Shown here one piece after another: positions 17,801-26,089 of a stretch of 64,000 nucleotides of DNA. The position numbers and the translations under genes were made by a program. The notes below the pieces were generated by a model. That model saw only the letters and a program-made list of their open reading frames with translations. It was not told the DNA's origin and made no database searches. Numbering within the stretch: position 1 is the stretch's first letter; the number at the start of each line of letters is the position of its first letter. The stretch is taken from assembly GCF_005870025.1 (NCBI RefSeq), contig NZ_VATA01000025.1, forward strand, positions 33,521 to 97,520, written 5' to 3'. Source of the stretch: Poseidonocella sp. HB161398 (GTDB lineage: Bacteria; Pseudomonadota; Alphaproteobacteria; Rhodobacterales; Rhodobacteraceae).

Positions 17801-19386
17801 GCATCGGGGTCGAAGCTGAAGCGCAGCCCGCCGAACTGGCCGAAGCTGCCCGCGCCCGCCTCCTGGGTGAAGGGGTCGTTCGAGACCGCATGCTCCAGCA
17901 CCGCGGCCAGCTCGGCGGTGGTCAGGCTGACCAGCGTCAGGCCGTTGTCGAAGGCCAGCGCATTGCCGATGTCGTTCGAGCTGATGCCGCCCTCGGGCTT
18001 GGCGCCCGGGACGGCCTCGTTCGGCAGTCGCACGGCCTCGCCGGTCGAGCCGCCCGGAACCACCGTCTGGCCGATCGAGTCGCGGATGCCGCCGCCATTC
18101 TTGATCGAGACCAGCACCGTCGCGTCATAGCCCTGCGCATAGGCGAGGTTCGCGTCGGCCGTCAGGTTGCCCAGGTTCGTCTCCTGCGTGCGCACCCCGT
18201 CGGTGCCGCCGCCGGTGCGGTTGCCGTTGAGGAAGACGCCGGCCTGCGCGTACCACTCGCTCTCGCCCGCGACGATCACGTCGCGCACGGCCTCGGCGAT
18301 CGCGGTGATCTGCGTATCCGCCATGCCCTCGGCCCCGAGCGCGGCCACGCCCGCGTCGTCGGTGGCATAGGCACCCGAAATCTCCGGGTCGTAGCTTTCC
18401 GGGATGATGTTGCCGTTGGCGTCGAAATCGATGACCAGCCGGCCGACATACTTGTACTGGTAGTCGGTATTCACCACCGCGATCGGCTTGCCGTCGGCAT
18501 CGGTGGCGAAATACGGGTACCCGCCCTGCGCCGCATCGCCCTCGTAGCCCGCGTCATTGCCGTCGAAGAGCCGCGTGTTCGAGCCGCCCGCGACGATGAT
18601 GTCGACGCCCGAAAGCCGGGTGGCCAGCGCCTGTTCGATGCGGATGTCCTGCATATGTGCCAGCACGATGACCTTGTCGATATCGGGATTGGCCGCCAGC
18701 AGCGCGTCGACATCGGCCTGGATCTCCGCGGCCAGCGCGTCGAGATCGCCGCTATCGGCCGGGGTGACGACGGTCTCGTCCGACGGGCTGGAAATCGTCT
18801 TCAGCGTCGGCGTGGTCGCCGCCACGACGCCGATCCGGGTGCCGTTCTCGGTCGAGACCACGGTGCTGCCCGCGATCTGCCCGGCGATGTCCTCGGCCGC
18901 CTGCCCGTCCGCCGCCACCAGCCCCGAAAGCGCGGGATCGGCGGAGAGGTCGACATTGCCCGACAGGTAGGGGAAGGCAGCGGCGTCGAAGGCGGCGAGC
19001 CCGGCTTCGTCCAGCCCCTGCAGGATATTGGCGATGGCCGCATTGCCCTTGTCGAATTCGTGGTTGCCGAAGGCGATGGCCTCGACGCCCAGCAGGTTCT
19101 GGATCAGCAGATCCGCCGCGCCGCCCTGGCCGTAGAGCACCTCGGAGGCGTCATGGAAGAGGCCCGGGATCCAGGCGTCGCCGGAGCTGAGGAACAGCGT
19201 CTCGCCATAGCCCGCAGTGCCGTCGCCGTCGATATCCTCGGCGCGCAGCGCATTGAGCACGGCGGAGAAATTCGGGATCACGTCGACGGAGGTCGAATTC
19301 GCCTCCTGGTCGGAGACGTGGAAGAGCTGCAGCGTGAAGGCCGCCCCGGTCCCGAAGGACAGGCTGTCGATCTGTTCGGTGGTCAT
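14866..19386 (-). CDS. multidomain 5'-nucleotidase / SurE / SurE / FG-GAP protein
   Basis: This 1506-residue protein is a fusion. Residues about 1-480 are a metallophosphatase plus 5'-nucleotidase C-terminal domain (S-G-D-A-W, G-N-H-E-F-D, I-K-N-G-G-G-I-R-D). It is of the variant lineage with H-V-S-D-Q-E and G-G-S-N-T in place of HxNDxH and GHxH. Two SurE-like nucleotidase domains follow, each opening with L-L/V-L-T-N-D-D-G and keeping an S-G-T-N or S-G-I-N loop. The C-terminal about 270 residues hold four FG-GAP/VCBS-like repeats with D-x-D-G-D-G calcium loops. There is no classical signal peptide; the acidic, calcium-binding design suggests export by type I secretion. The ATG follows a G-rich Shine-Dalgarno; a longer frame lacks support. 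Confidence 0.88.
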   Translation of the reverse strand: MTTEQIDSLSFGTGAAFTLQLFHVSDQEANSTSVDVIPNFSAVLNALRAEDIDGDGTAGYGETLFLSSGDAWIPGLFHDASEVLYGQGGAADLLIQNLLGVEAIAFGNHEFDKGNAAIANILQGLDEAGLAAFDAAAFPYLSGNVDLSADPALSGLVAADGQAAEDIAGQIAGSTVVSTENGTRIGVVAATTPTLKTISSPSDETVVTPADSGDLDALAAEIQADVDALLAANPDIDKVIVLAHMQDIRIEQALATRLSGVDIIVAGGSNTRLFDGNDAGYEGDAAQGGYPYFATDADGKPIAVVNTDYQYKYVGRLVIDFDANGNIIPESYDPEISGAYATDDAGVAALGAEGMADTQITAIAEAVRDVIVAGESEWYAQAGVFLNGNRTGGGTDGVRTQETNLGNLTADANLAYAQGYDATVLVSIKNGGGIRDSIGQTVVPGGSTGEAVRLPNEAVPGAKPEGGISSNDIGNALAFDNGLTLVSLTTAELAAVLEHAVSNDPFTQEAGAGSFGQFGGLRFSFDPDAAPGSRVQNAVIVDDAGAVLYEIVRNGEIVDNGDASFRTVTLDYLAGGGDGYPFGSLSDPDIVNLYDLAAAADYDAVGSFGAGREQDALAEYLLAEYGTGADREVFAEADTVVEDDTRIQNLGYRATDTAFHDTSAKDGLTILLTNDDGYSAEGINTMYQALAEAGHTVYLVAPKGQNSGGGSTLGGTDALLSEIEIVEYEDGKWWVDGTPTAAVMAGLDVILEGTQIDLVISGTNEGENIGAFSNISGTVGAATEAISRDIPAIAVSAGGQVDGGYDGAYERAGDYVVDLIGQLSEAQTGERLLPAGTGLSVNVPSADPQGVAYTEITAEAPYMLGVDEVAAGNPAIYGLAVTAGNVTGGATSEVGMFLSNYLTVSAMDGNWTADAGARAAVEARVDVATEATAAPLKIVLTNDDGVGAEGIETLYDALVAAGHDVAVVAPARSQDGAGTGLTLSDFMVTEYSDGWFVDAAPSTVVGTALSSLMTGAEAPDLVLSGINDGALLGSQLRYSGTAGAIQAGILGFATPVISLAAENAETFGFASAFTLQLIADLQATAGAEGLLPEGTALSVNIPGGASFGTEVLFSVNDQASDARLGISEGGFPLGYGFANSAGLGSSDPLSEGEAYLDGKITVTVLDALYQADDAATDAIGDLLGMALGETAALGQAPAPLYAEDAAGAKLRLDAETGPLAADLGHANTTVAGMGDYDGDGQTDLLLRNDSYGWLKTLLASGEGAIIGNASNAVVAALDADGDGADELLMRHANGNYFYADAETGAKIGGLLRPGHDMFAAADMDGDGAEDILTVRPDGTLGWLDLAAGEVASFGRGAGTSALGLADLDGDGASELIVESGIGRTVALGADGATVAEFGLPGTLLATGDFVSGGGDELIFDTGSALALRDGTGALIGTLDGVTAAEFAGVHRGGADHADELVFDFGSSVELRDAGTGTATALEPGAFDRLVLADAVGFAGLQGYDIA

Positions 19387-19633
19387 GATGGCCCCCCCCC
19401 GGGCATTCATCAGAGGATGGAATGCGCCACGGCATGGCCGGCAGATGTAACAGGCCGCTGACGGGGCAATTAAACTTTGGCGACCGGCACCGGGTGCCTT
19501 GGCGGCAGGCGCGGGAAACCTGTCGACTTGGCAGCGCCTTGGGAGGATACTTGACGTGAGGGAGATTTCCGGAGCAGCGCCCGGGCGGCCCCCCGGGGCC
19601 GGAGGCGGCCTCCGGACGGGGAGGACGGATCCG

Positions 19634-20728
19634 ATGGAAATGGCTGACCGGCAGCAGGCGGCGGCGCCCCGCGCCCGGCGGAACCCTGCGCCTTCGCGCG
19701 TCCGGGGACAGACCGGTCGGCTGTCCGGGACCGGGTCCGAGCGGCCCCTGCGGCTGGCCGGGGGCCTCCTGCTTCTCTGCCTCCTTCTGGCCCCGTCCCC
19801 GCCCCGCGCGCAGCCGATCGAGGAGAAGCGCGTCGCCTTCGCCTCGGGCAGTTCCTCGACCCTGATCCGCGCCGGGATCCGCGGCAGGGAGATCACCGAC
19901 TACCTGCTCGGCGCGCGGGCGGGGCAGGTGATGACCATCGACTTCGCGGCCGAGAACCCCGCGGCCAATTTCAACCTGATGATCGGCAGCGACCCGGCGG
20001 CGATCCATATCGGCCCGGTCGCGGGGAACCGCTTCAGCGGCACGCTGCCCGCGGATGGCGACTACCGCATCCGGGTCTATCTGGTGCGCAGTGCCGCGAG
20101 GCGCGGCGAGAACTCGGGCTACACGCTCTCCGTCTCGATCGGCAGCCTGCCGCAGCCCGCCTCGGGCGACGCCGATGACGGCCGCGCGGGCGGCCCGGAC
20201 TGGTGGGCCGTGACCGGCCTGTCCGCGGGCGGGATGCTGGCGCTGCTCGAGAGGCCCGGCACCGGACATGCCGTGACCGGCGAGATCGCCGATGGCGCGC
20301 GCGCCCTCAACCGCGGCTGCCGGATGGCCGGAGAGACCCGCTGGTGCCGCATCGAGCTGCCCGGCACGGAGCCGCTCTCCGGCTGGGTCCCCGGGCGCTA
20401 CCTGGCCGAGGCGCCGGGACCCGAGGCCGGCGGCACCCTGCCCTGCGCGCTCTCGCAGGAGGCGCCGCTGGCGGAGTGCGGCTTCCGCGTCTCGCACGGC
20501 GCCGGCGGCACGGCCAGCCTCTGGATCGCCCTGCCCGGCGGCGGCGAGCGCTATCTGGAGTTCCGCGACGGCCGGCTCGCCGGCAGCGACCCCGGCGCCA
20601 CCGCGGGCCTCGAGCGCGGCGGCGGCCTGGCCACGGTCACCGTCAACCGCGCCGAGCGCTACGAGATCCCCGACGCGGTCCTTTTTGGCGTCACCCCGCC
20701 GCGCGCGACGGAGGCGCCCGGACCATGA
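19634..20728 (+). CDS. exported protein with SH3-like domain, partner of M13 peptidase
   Basis: The start at 19634 is preceded by GGGGAGG. The 364-residue protein has a long basic n-region and a hydrophobic signal segment at about residues 35-60. Two beta domains follow. The first (about 65-165: A-G-Q-V-M-T-I-D-F ... Y-R-I-R-V-Y-L-V-R) resembles periplasmic lysozyme-inhibitor-like or pre-peptidase C-terminal sandwiches. The second (about 190-265) is a bacterial SH3-like domain ending in G-W-V-P-G-R-Y-L. A C-terminal beta region with two cysteines completes it. It overlaps the M13 peptidase gene by ATGA. A cell-wall or protease-accessory role is inferred. Confidence 0.7.
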   Translation: MEMADRQQAAAPRARRNPAPSRVRGQTGRLSGTGSERPLRLAGGLLLLCLLLAPSPPRAQPIEEKRVAFASGSSSTLIRAGIRGREITDYLLGARAGQVMTIDFAAENPAANFNLMIGSDPAAIHIGPVAGNRFSGTLPADGDYRIRVYLVRSAARRGENSGYTLSVSIGSLPQPASGDADDGRAGGPDWWAVTGLSAGGMLALLERPGTGHAVTGEIADGARALNRGCRMAGETRWCRIELPGTEPLSGWVPGRYLAEAPGPEAGGTLPCALSQEAPLAECGFRVSHGAGGTASLWIALPGGGERYLEFRDGRLAGSDPGATAGLERGGGLATVTVNRAERYEIPDAVLFGVTPPRATEAPGP

Positions 20729-22788
20729 GGCGCCCCCTGATCCCCGCGGCCGCCCTTGCCGGCGCGCTTGCCGGTCTCGCCGCCATGGCCGGCGCAGAGG
20801 AGCCCGGGCCGGACCAGCTGGCCTTCTCGGTCGCCAACATGGACCTTTCCGCCGATCCGGCGGCGGATTTCTACCGCTACAGCGCGGGCGGCTGGCTGGA
20901 CCGGGTGGCGCGGCCGCCGGAATATCCCGCCTATGGCATCTTCACCATCATGACCGAGCGGCTGACCCGGCAGGTGGCGGAGATCGCCGCGGACGCCGCC
21001 CGCGCCGCGGACACGGCGCCGAAGGGCTCGCCCGCCCAGATCGTCGGCGATTTCTACACCGCCTTCATGGATGAGGACGCGATCGACGCGGCCGGGATCC
21101 AGCCGATCCGCGCCATGCTCGACGAGGTGGCGGCGGCCGGGACGCTGCAGGAGCTGACGCGGATCGCCGCCCGTCACGCCGCGGCCGCGGGTCCCGCGCT
21201 GCTGGCGCAGGCCGGTCCCGGTCCCGACCCTGCCGATAACAGCCGCCACGCGATCTTCGTCCTCGGCCAGGATTTCGGCGTCGACCGGCATTTCCGCGAG
21301 ATCCTGCGCCTGCCCGCGGGCAGCCCGCAGATGACCGCCTATCGCCGCTATATCCGCGACCTGCTGGCGGCGGCCGGGTACGACCCCGCAGAGGCGGAGC
21401 GCATCGCCGACCTCTCGGTCGGGATCGAGGCGCAGCTCTATTCGGTCTTCCTCTCCCCCGCCGAGGCGAAGGTGCCCGCCAACCGCTACGGCCGGAGCTC
21501 CTACGAGGCGGCGAAGGCGCAGGTGCCGGAATTCGACCTCGACCTCTATCTCGACACGCTCGGCTTCCCGCGTCCCGGCACCGTCTACATGTACGAGCCA
21601 CACGCGCTCGAGGGGCTGGCCGCGCTGCTGCAGACCGTGCCCATCGCGGCGCTGAAGGACTATTTCGCCTTCCGGCTGATCCATGGCTACGCGCCCTTCC
21701 TCGACAGCCGCCTGCGCGCCCCGGCGCTCGATTTCGAGGAGGCGATGCTCGGCGCCCGGCAGGACCGGCCGCGCCGCGAGCGGCTCTACCAGCTCTTCCT
21801 CGACCGGCTCGGCCACCCGGCCAGCCAGCTCTATGTCGAACGCGCCTATGCCGAGAGCACTCGCGCCGAGCTTCTGGCCATGATCGATCGGATCAGGGCC
21901 GTGTTCCGCCGCCGCATCGCCGACAGCCCCTGGCTCTCCGCGCCGACCCGGCAGGAGGCGCTGCGCAAGATCGACCAGTTCTCCTGCAAGGTCGGCTATC
22001 CCGATGCCTGGATCGATTTCGGCAGCGTCGAGATCGGGCCCCGCGACCCAGTGGCCAATATCCTGGCACTCGGCCGCTTCGAGATGGAGCGCGAGCGCGG
22101 AAAGCTCGCGCATCCGCCGGTCCATGACGCGTTCAACGCCCGCTCCACCCTGCCGATCGCGATGAACGCCGCCTACTTGCCGGTGATCAACGGCTTCGAG
22201 CTGACCGCCGCCATCACCCAGCCGCCGGCCTTCGCGCCGGAGATGGACGCCGCGCTGAAATTCTGCCGGATCGGCGCGATCATCGGCCACGAGATGACCC
22301 ATGGCTTCGATTTCGCCGGCCGCCAGTACGACGCGGACGGCAATTTCCGCGACTGGTGGACGCCGGGCGACGCGCAGGCCTTCCTGGCCGAGGCGCAGAA
22401 GCTGGTCGAGCAGGCCGATGCCTACGAGGTGCTGCCGGGGCTGCATGTCAATGGCGCGCTCGGGGTCGGCGAGAACATGGCGGATGCCGGCGGGATCAGC
22501 CTCGCCTACGAGGCGCTGACGGAGTACCTGGCGGAGCATCCGGAGGAGGACGTCGAGATCGACGGGCTCTCGCCGGCGAGGCGCTGCTTCGCCGGCTGGA
22601 CGCAGTTCTGGGCGATGAAGGCGACCGCGCCCTATCTGGAGGCGCTGGTCGCCAATGACGGCCACGCGCCGGATGCCTATCGCGCGGTCGCGGCGCTGCA
22701 GCATGTCGACGCCTTCTACGAGGTGTTCGGCATCGAAGAGGGCGACCCGATGTGGCTGCCTCCGGAGAAGCGCGCCCGGGCCTGGTGA
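20725..22788 (+). CDS. M13-family zinc metallopeptidase (neprilysin/PepO type)
   Basis: The 687-residue enzyme has a signal peptide followed by the N-terminal M13 domain (D-P-A-A-D-F-Y-R-Y-S-A-G-G-W). The zinc motif is His522-Glu523-x2-His526 in I-I-G-H-E-M-T-H-G-F-D, and the third ligand is Glu583 in G-E-N-M-A-D-A-G-G. The substrate-strand region N-A-A-Y-L-P-V-I-N-G-F-E replaces the usual N-A-Y-Y-N-P-x-x-N-E. The final residue is the Trp expected near the M13 C-terminus. It cleaves small peptides in the periplasm. Its ATG overlaps the SH3-protein stop, so the two are co-translated. Confidence 0.93.
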   Translation: MRRPLIPAAALAGALAGLAAMAGAEEPGPDQLAFSVANMDLSADPAADFYRYSAGGWLDRVARPPEYPAYGIFTIMTERLTRQVAEIAADAARAADTAPKGSPAQIVGDFYTAFMDEDAIDAAGIQPIRAMLDEVAAAGTLQELTRIAARHAAAAGPALLAQAGPGPDPADNSRHAIFVLGQDFGVDRHFREILRLPAGSPQMTAYRRYIRDLLAAAGYDPAEAERIADLSVGIEAQLYSVFLSPAEAKVPANRYGRSSYEAAKAQVPEFDLDLYLDTLGFPRPGTVYMYEPHALEGLAALLQTVPIAALKDYFAFRLIHGYAPFLDSRLRAPALDFEEAMLGARQDRPRRERLYQLFLDRLGHPASQLYVERAYAESTRAELLAMIDRIRAVFRRRIADSPWLSAPTRQEALRKIDQFSCKVGYPDAWIDFGSVEIGPRDPVANILALGRFEMERERGKLAHPPVHDAFNARSTLPIAMNAAYLPVINGFELTAAITQPPAFAPEMDAALKFCRIGAIIGHEMTHGFDFAGRQYDADGNFRDWWTPGDAQAFLAEAQKLVEQADAYEVLPGLHVNGALGVGENMADAGGISLAYEALTEYLAEHPEEDVEIDGLSPARRCFAGWTQFWAMKATAPYLEALVANDGHAPDAYRAVAALQHVDAFYEVFGIEEGDPMWLPPEKRARAW

Positions 22789-23756
22789 TCCGTGGTCCCG
22801 GGTCCGGCAGACTGGCCGCCCGCCGTCCTGCCCGGAGGGAGCTCGCCCTTTCCGCCGCCGCGGACCGGTGTCCGCCACGGAACCCAGTTGGCCGGGAAGG
22901 ACCCGGCCGCGTTTCTCCTGTGGCCGCGCAAGGCGGGCATCGCTGCCCTCGTTGCATGCCTGGCAGGGTGCTGGACACGCGATCCGCGGCATCGCCAAGG
23001 AGGAAGCTGTCTATATCCAGCCGAAGCCGATCCAAGAGGAGGGCAAATCCAGCGACCCTCGGGACGGCTTTTTCTGCGCCAACCTCTGCCGCCGAACAGA
23101 ATGTTCCGTCACCCTGCCGGAACGGGGACCGGGGTTCGATCGGGGGCAGACCCCTCTTGCCAGCATTTCCCGCGAGCGTGGCAGCGAAAAAGCGCCCAGC
23201 CTCGGCCGGCACGCGCGGATCGGGCGAGGGCTGTTGAAAAAATCCCGTGACCGCCCGCGGAGCGCCCGCCTTTGGAGAAGCAGGCAACGGATTCTGGCAG
23301 TGGCTATTGGCAGCGCCAGGAAAATGAAGTCGCGGCGCGCTATTGATGGCGGGTCATCAAAGACACCCCCGCCTTCGTCCCGGGGACTTTGCCTTCAGCG
23401 GGGGACGCCCCCGGCGCTGTTGCCGGGCATCGAGGCGGTGCGGTCCGCCTTCTCCGCGACAACCGCGGCCCGCCGGTCGCCATCCTCCGCCCCGTCCCGA
23501 CCCGCCACGTCCAGCAGGGTGCTGGAAATGGTCCTGAGGCGTCACCAGGGAGGACACTGTTCCATAACCGGCTGAGGCCGCCCCCGGCGCAGATCGCGTC
23601 GAGCCGCAGTCCGGACATTTTTCCAGTCTTGCCCCGCACTCCGTCGCCGGACGGGGTTTTCCGCACCCTGCCAGGGACAAGCGCGGGCAGCTCGCTTTCG
23701 ATGCGGCCCGGCACGGGCATTGCGTGGCGCAGACGATGCCGGACCGCTTGCCCCGG
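22789..23756. other. gene-poor stretch of about 970 bp
   Basis: Several open frames cross this region on both strands, but none has convincing codon use, a Shine-Dalgarno or a recognisable family. No inverted repeats of IS type or tRNA cloverleaf were found. It may be decayed coding DNA between the M13 operon and the VOC genes. Confidence 0.5.
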
Positions 23757-24539
23757 CTAGCAGCCCCGCTTGCCGATCAGCGCGAAAAGCGCCCCCTGCG
23801 GATCGAGGGCGTTCAGGACGTATTCGCCGCCGGGGATCTCCATCGGGGCAAGCACGACCTGTCCGCCGGTCTCTGCGATTAGTGCCGCCGCGACGTCGAT
23901 ATCGGGAACGCGGAAATAGAAGACCCAGCCCGGCGGCGCCTCTCCGGCCGGCATGACCGCGCCCAGCATCGTCGCATGCGGCGGGTTGCGCAGCATCTGG
24001 TAGGTGCCCGCCGGACCCATCTCCATCCGGTCCGCCTCCTCCCAGCCGAACACGCCCGCGTAGAAGGCCAGCGCCGCCGCCGGGTCGGTCGAATGCAGCT
24101 CGTTCCAGGCGCAGTGCCCGGCGCGCGGCGCATCCTGGGCGAAGCTCTCGCTGGTCTCGCCCGAACTGCCGCGCATCACGTAGAAGGGCGTGCCGCCGGG
24201 ATCGAGCGCCATGGCGAAGCGGCCGACGCCCGGAATGTCCGCGGGCTCCATCACCACCTTGCCGCCCGCCTGCGCGATCGCGCCGGACGCGGCATCGGCA
24301 TCCTCGACCGCCAGATAGCCCAGCCAGCAGGGGCGCGCGCCGCCTGCCTGCATCTCCGGCGTCAGCGTCATGAGCCCCGCCACCGGGACCCCGGCCATCG
24401 AGGCCACGCGGTAGTCCTTGCCGCCCTCCGCGGCCGGCTCGAAGCTCCAGCCGAGAAGCCCGGCATAGAAGCCCTCCGCTGCATCGGCATCGGGCACGAG
24501 AAGCTCGTACCAGATGAAATCGCCATGCTGGTTCGCCAT
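23757..24539 (-). CDS. tandem VOC (glyoxalase-fold) domain protein
   Basis: The 260-residue protein consists of two VOC modules, residues about 1-125 and 130-258. Each starts with the W-Y/N-E-L motif (F-I-W-Y-E-L-L-V-P-D and C-A-W-N-E-L-H-S-T-D) and contains F-Y-A-G-L/V-F-G-W. This two-module form is common in CFP-29/YdbC-like hydrolase or antibiotic-resistance-like proteins, but no reaction can be assigned. It lies 13 bp downstream of the second VOC gene in the same direction and opposite to the HxlR regulator. Confidence 0.85.
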   Translation of the reverse strand: MANQHGDFIWYELLVPDADAAEGFYAGLLGWSFEPAAEGGKDYRVASMAGVPVAGLMTLTPEMQAGGARPCWLGYLAVEDADAASGAIAQAGGKVVMEPADIPGVGRFAMALDPGGTPFYVMRGSSGETSESFAQDAPRAGHCAWNELHSTDPAAALAFYAGVFGWEEADRMEMGPAGTYQMLRNPPHATMLGAVMPAGEAPPGWVFYFRVPDIDVAAALIAETGGQVVLAPMEIPGGEYVLNALDPQGALFALIGKRGC

Positions 24540-24552
24540 TGTCCCGTCCTCC

Positions 24553-24984
24553 TCAGATCGCGGCCGGTTCGGCCGCGCCCTCTGCGGTCATCTGCGGATC
24601 CATCCACATCGGCTCCCAGATATGGCCGTCCGGATCCTCGAAACTGCGCCCGTACATGACGCCGTGATCCTGCACCGGGCAGGGATCGGCGCGCCCGCCC
24701 GCCGCTTCGGCGGCGCGGATGAGCGCGTCCACCGCCTCCCGGCTCTCGCGGCTGATGCACAGCAGCACCTGCGCCTCGGCCCTGGCGTCGGGAATGCGCT
24801 TCGAGGTGAACTCCGCCCAGAAGCCATGGGTCAGCAGCATGACGCTGATCGTGTCCGACAGCACCATCATCGCCGCCTTCTCGTTGGTGAATTTCGGATC
24901 GTTGCGGAATCCTGCCGCCTCGTAGAAGGCCATCGAGCGGGCCAGGTCGGCGACGGGCAGGTTGACGAAGATCATCTGTGGCAT
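24553..24984 (-). CDS. VOC family protein (glyoxalase/bleomycin-resistance fold)
   Basis: This 143-residue single-module VOC protein starts M-P-Q-M-I-F-V-N-L-P-V-A-D-L and ends with the F-E-D-P-D-G-H-I-W-E-P motif typical of the family. It resembles the PhnB/lactoylglutathione-lyase-like group that is often annotated as a putative extradiol dioxygenase. The ATG at 24984 has a GGAGAG Shine-Dalgarno, so the longer upstream frame is not the gene. It forms a two-gene unit with the tandem VOC gene, divergent from the HxlR gene that probably regulates it. Confidence 0.87.
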   Translation of the reverse strand: MPQMIFVNLPVADLARSMAFYEAAGFRNDPKFTNEKAAMMVLSDTISVMLLTHGFWAEFTSKRIPDARAEAQVLLCISRESREAVDALIRAAEAAGGRADPCPVQDHGVMYGRSFEDPDGHIWEPMWMDPQMTAEGAAEPAAI

Positions 24985-25112
24985 GGTCTCTCCTTCCGGC
25001 CGGAGCCGCGCAGGGACGGCAGCGCCGCCCGGGGATGCAAGGGGATCGTCTTGTTGCAGGCCGCTCCGGCGCCTCCCGCGGCGGATTCGGCATGGACAGG
25101 GTAGGTCTGGTC

Positions 25113-25129
25113 GGTTACAAAAAGCAACC
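25113..25129. promoter_or_regulatory. inverted repeat abutting the hxlR-like start
   Basis: GGTTAC-AAAAA-GCAACC is a 6-bp inverted repeat with one mismatch. It ends on the base before the ATG and occupies the place of a Shine-Dalgarno. It is a candidate autoregulatory operator for the divergent VOC and HxlR genes. Confidence 0.35.
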
Positions 25130-25825
25130 ATGAAATCACCTAGAGTAACTTCCTCGGAAAAACCGGCGGAAAGCCCCCATGGCCGCTGGTACCACGATGC
25201 CTGCGGGACCGCCTTCGGCCTGGAGCTGCTGGGCGAGCGCTGGTCGCTCCTGATCCTGCGCGAGCTGATGCTGGGGCCGCGGCGCTTCACCGACCTGCGC
25301 GCCGATCTGCCGGGGATCAGCGCCAAGGTGCTGACCGAGCGGCTTGCCGGGCTGGAGGCGACCGGCGTGCTGCGCCGCCAGGTGCTGGAGGAGCCCGCGC
25401 CGGTGCAGCTCTACGGGCTGACCGACTGGGGCCGTGCGGCAGAGCCGGTGATCCAGGAACTCGGCCGCTGGGCGGCCGCCTCGCCGCTGCACGACCCGAC
25501 CCTGCCGCTCTCGCCGGTCGCGATGATGCTGTCGCTGCGCACGATGCTCGACCCGGTTGCGGCACAGGGCCTGTCGCTGGTGGCCGGCTTCGAGATCGGC
25601 CGCGCGCAGTTCACCGCCCGGCTGCAGGACGGCGCCATGCCGGTCATCCGCGGCCGGGCCGAGGCCCCCGATCTGCACCTCTCCGCCCCGGCCGCCCCGG
25701 CGCTGGCCGCCGTCTTCTATGGCGGCGCGGCGCCTGCCGACGCCGGCGTGACGGTCCGCGGCGATCCCGCCCTGATGCGCGCCTTCACCGGTGCTTTCCA
25801 CCTGCCCGAGAAGATGCGGGGCTAG
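25130..25825 (+). CDS. HxlR-family transcriptional regulator
   Basis: The 231-residue protein has the HxlR winged helix in its first 110 residues (W-Y-H-D-A-C-G-T-A-F-G-L-E-L-L-G-E-R-W-S and G-P-R-R-F-T-D-L-R). An extra C-terminal sterol-carrier-like domain of about 100 residues, ending near F-T-G-A-F-H-L, is found in the longer HxlR subgroup. The N-terminal cysteine in D-A-C-G is the conserved redox/electrophile-sensing residue of this family. It diverges from the two VOC genes over 145 bp, which suggests control of them by reactive compounds. No clear Shine-Dalgarno precedes the ATG. Confidence 0.88.
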   Translation: MKSPRVTSSEKPAESPHGRWYHDACGTAFGLELLGERWSLLILRELMLGPRRFTDLRADLPGISAKVLTERLAGLEATGVLRRQVLEEPAPVQLYGLTDWGRAAEPVIQELGRWAAASPLHDPTLPLSPVAMMLSLRTMLDPVAAQGLSLVAGFEIGRAQFTARLQDGAMPVIRGRAEAPDLHLSAPAAPALAAVFYGGAAPADAGVTVRGDPALMRAFTGAFHLPEKMRG

Positions 25826-26089
25826 CCCTGCCGGCCCGCCCGGGCCCTTGGCTGCGCTTGACTTCCGCCAGTCCGTTTCGGAGGATGGCGCCGCGGGAGC
25901 GCAAGCGGCCCCGGGAGGAGAGGACCGCCCCCGCACTGGCAAAGGACGCCCCCCGGCACGGCCCCGCGGCCAGCGCGGCGCCCGACCGGATTTCCAGGCG
26001 GCACTTTCCGGACCGTCCCGGCCGTCCGCGCCCTCTGAGGCGCTTGACGCCGACCTCCGCGTTGCGGAGATTGAAGTGCTTTCTTCCTG

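Noticed and set aside
23120..23160. GGTTCGATC near a G/C-rich arm resembling a tRNA T-loop
   Set aside because: No acceptor, D or anticodon arms can be folded around it.
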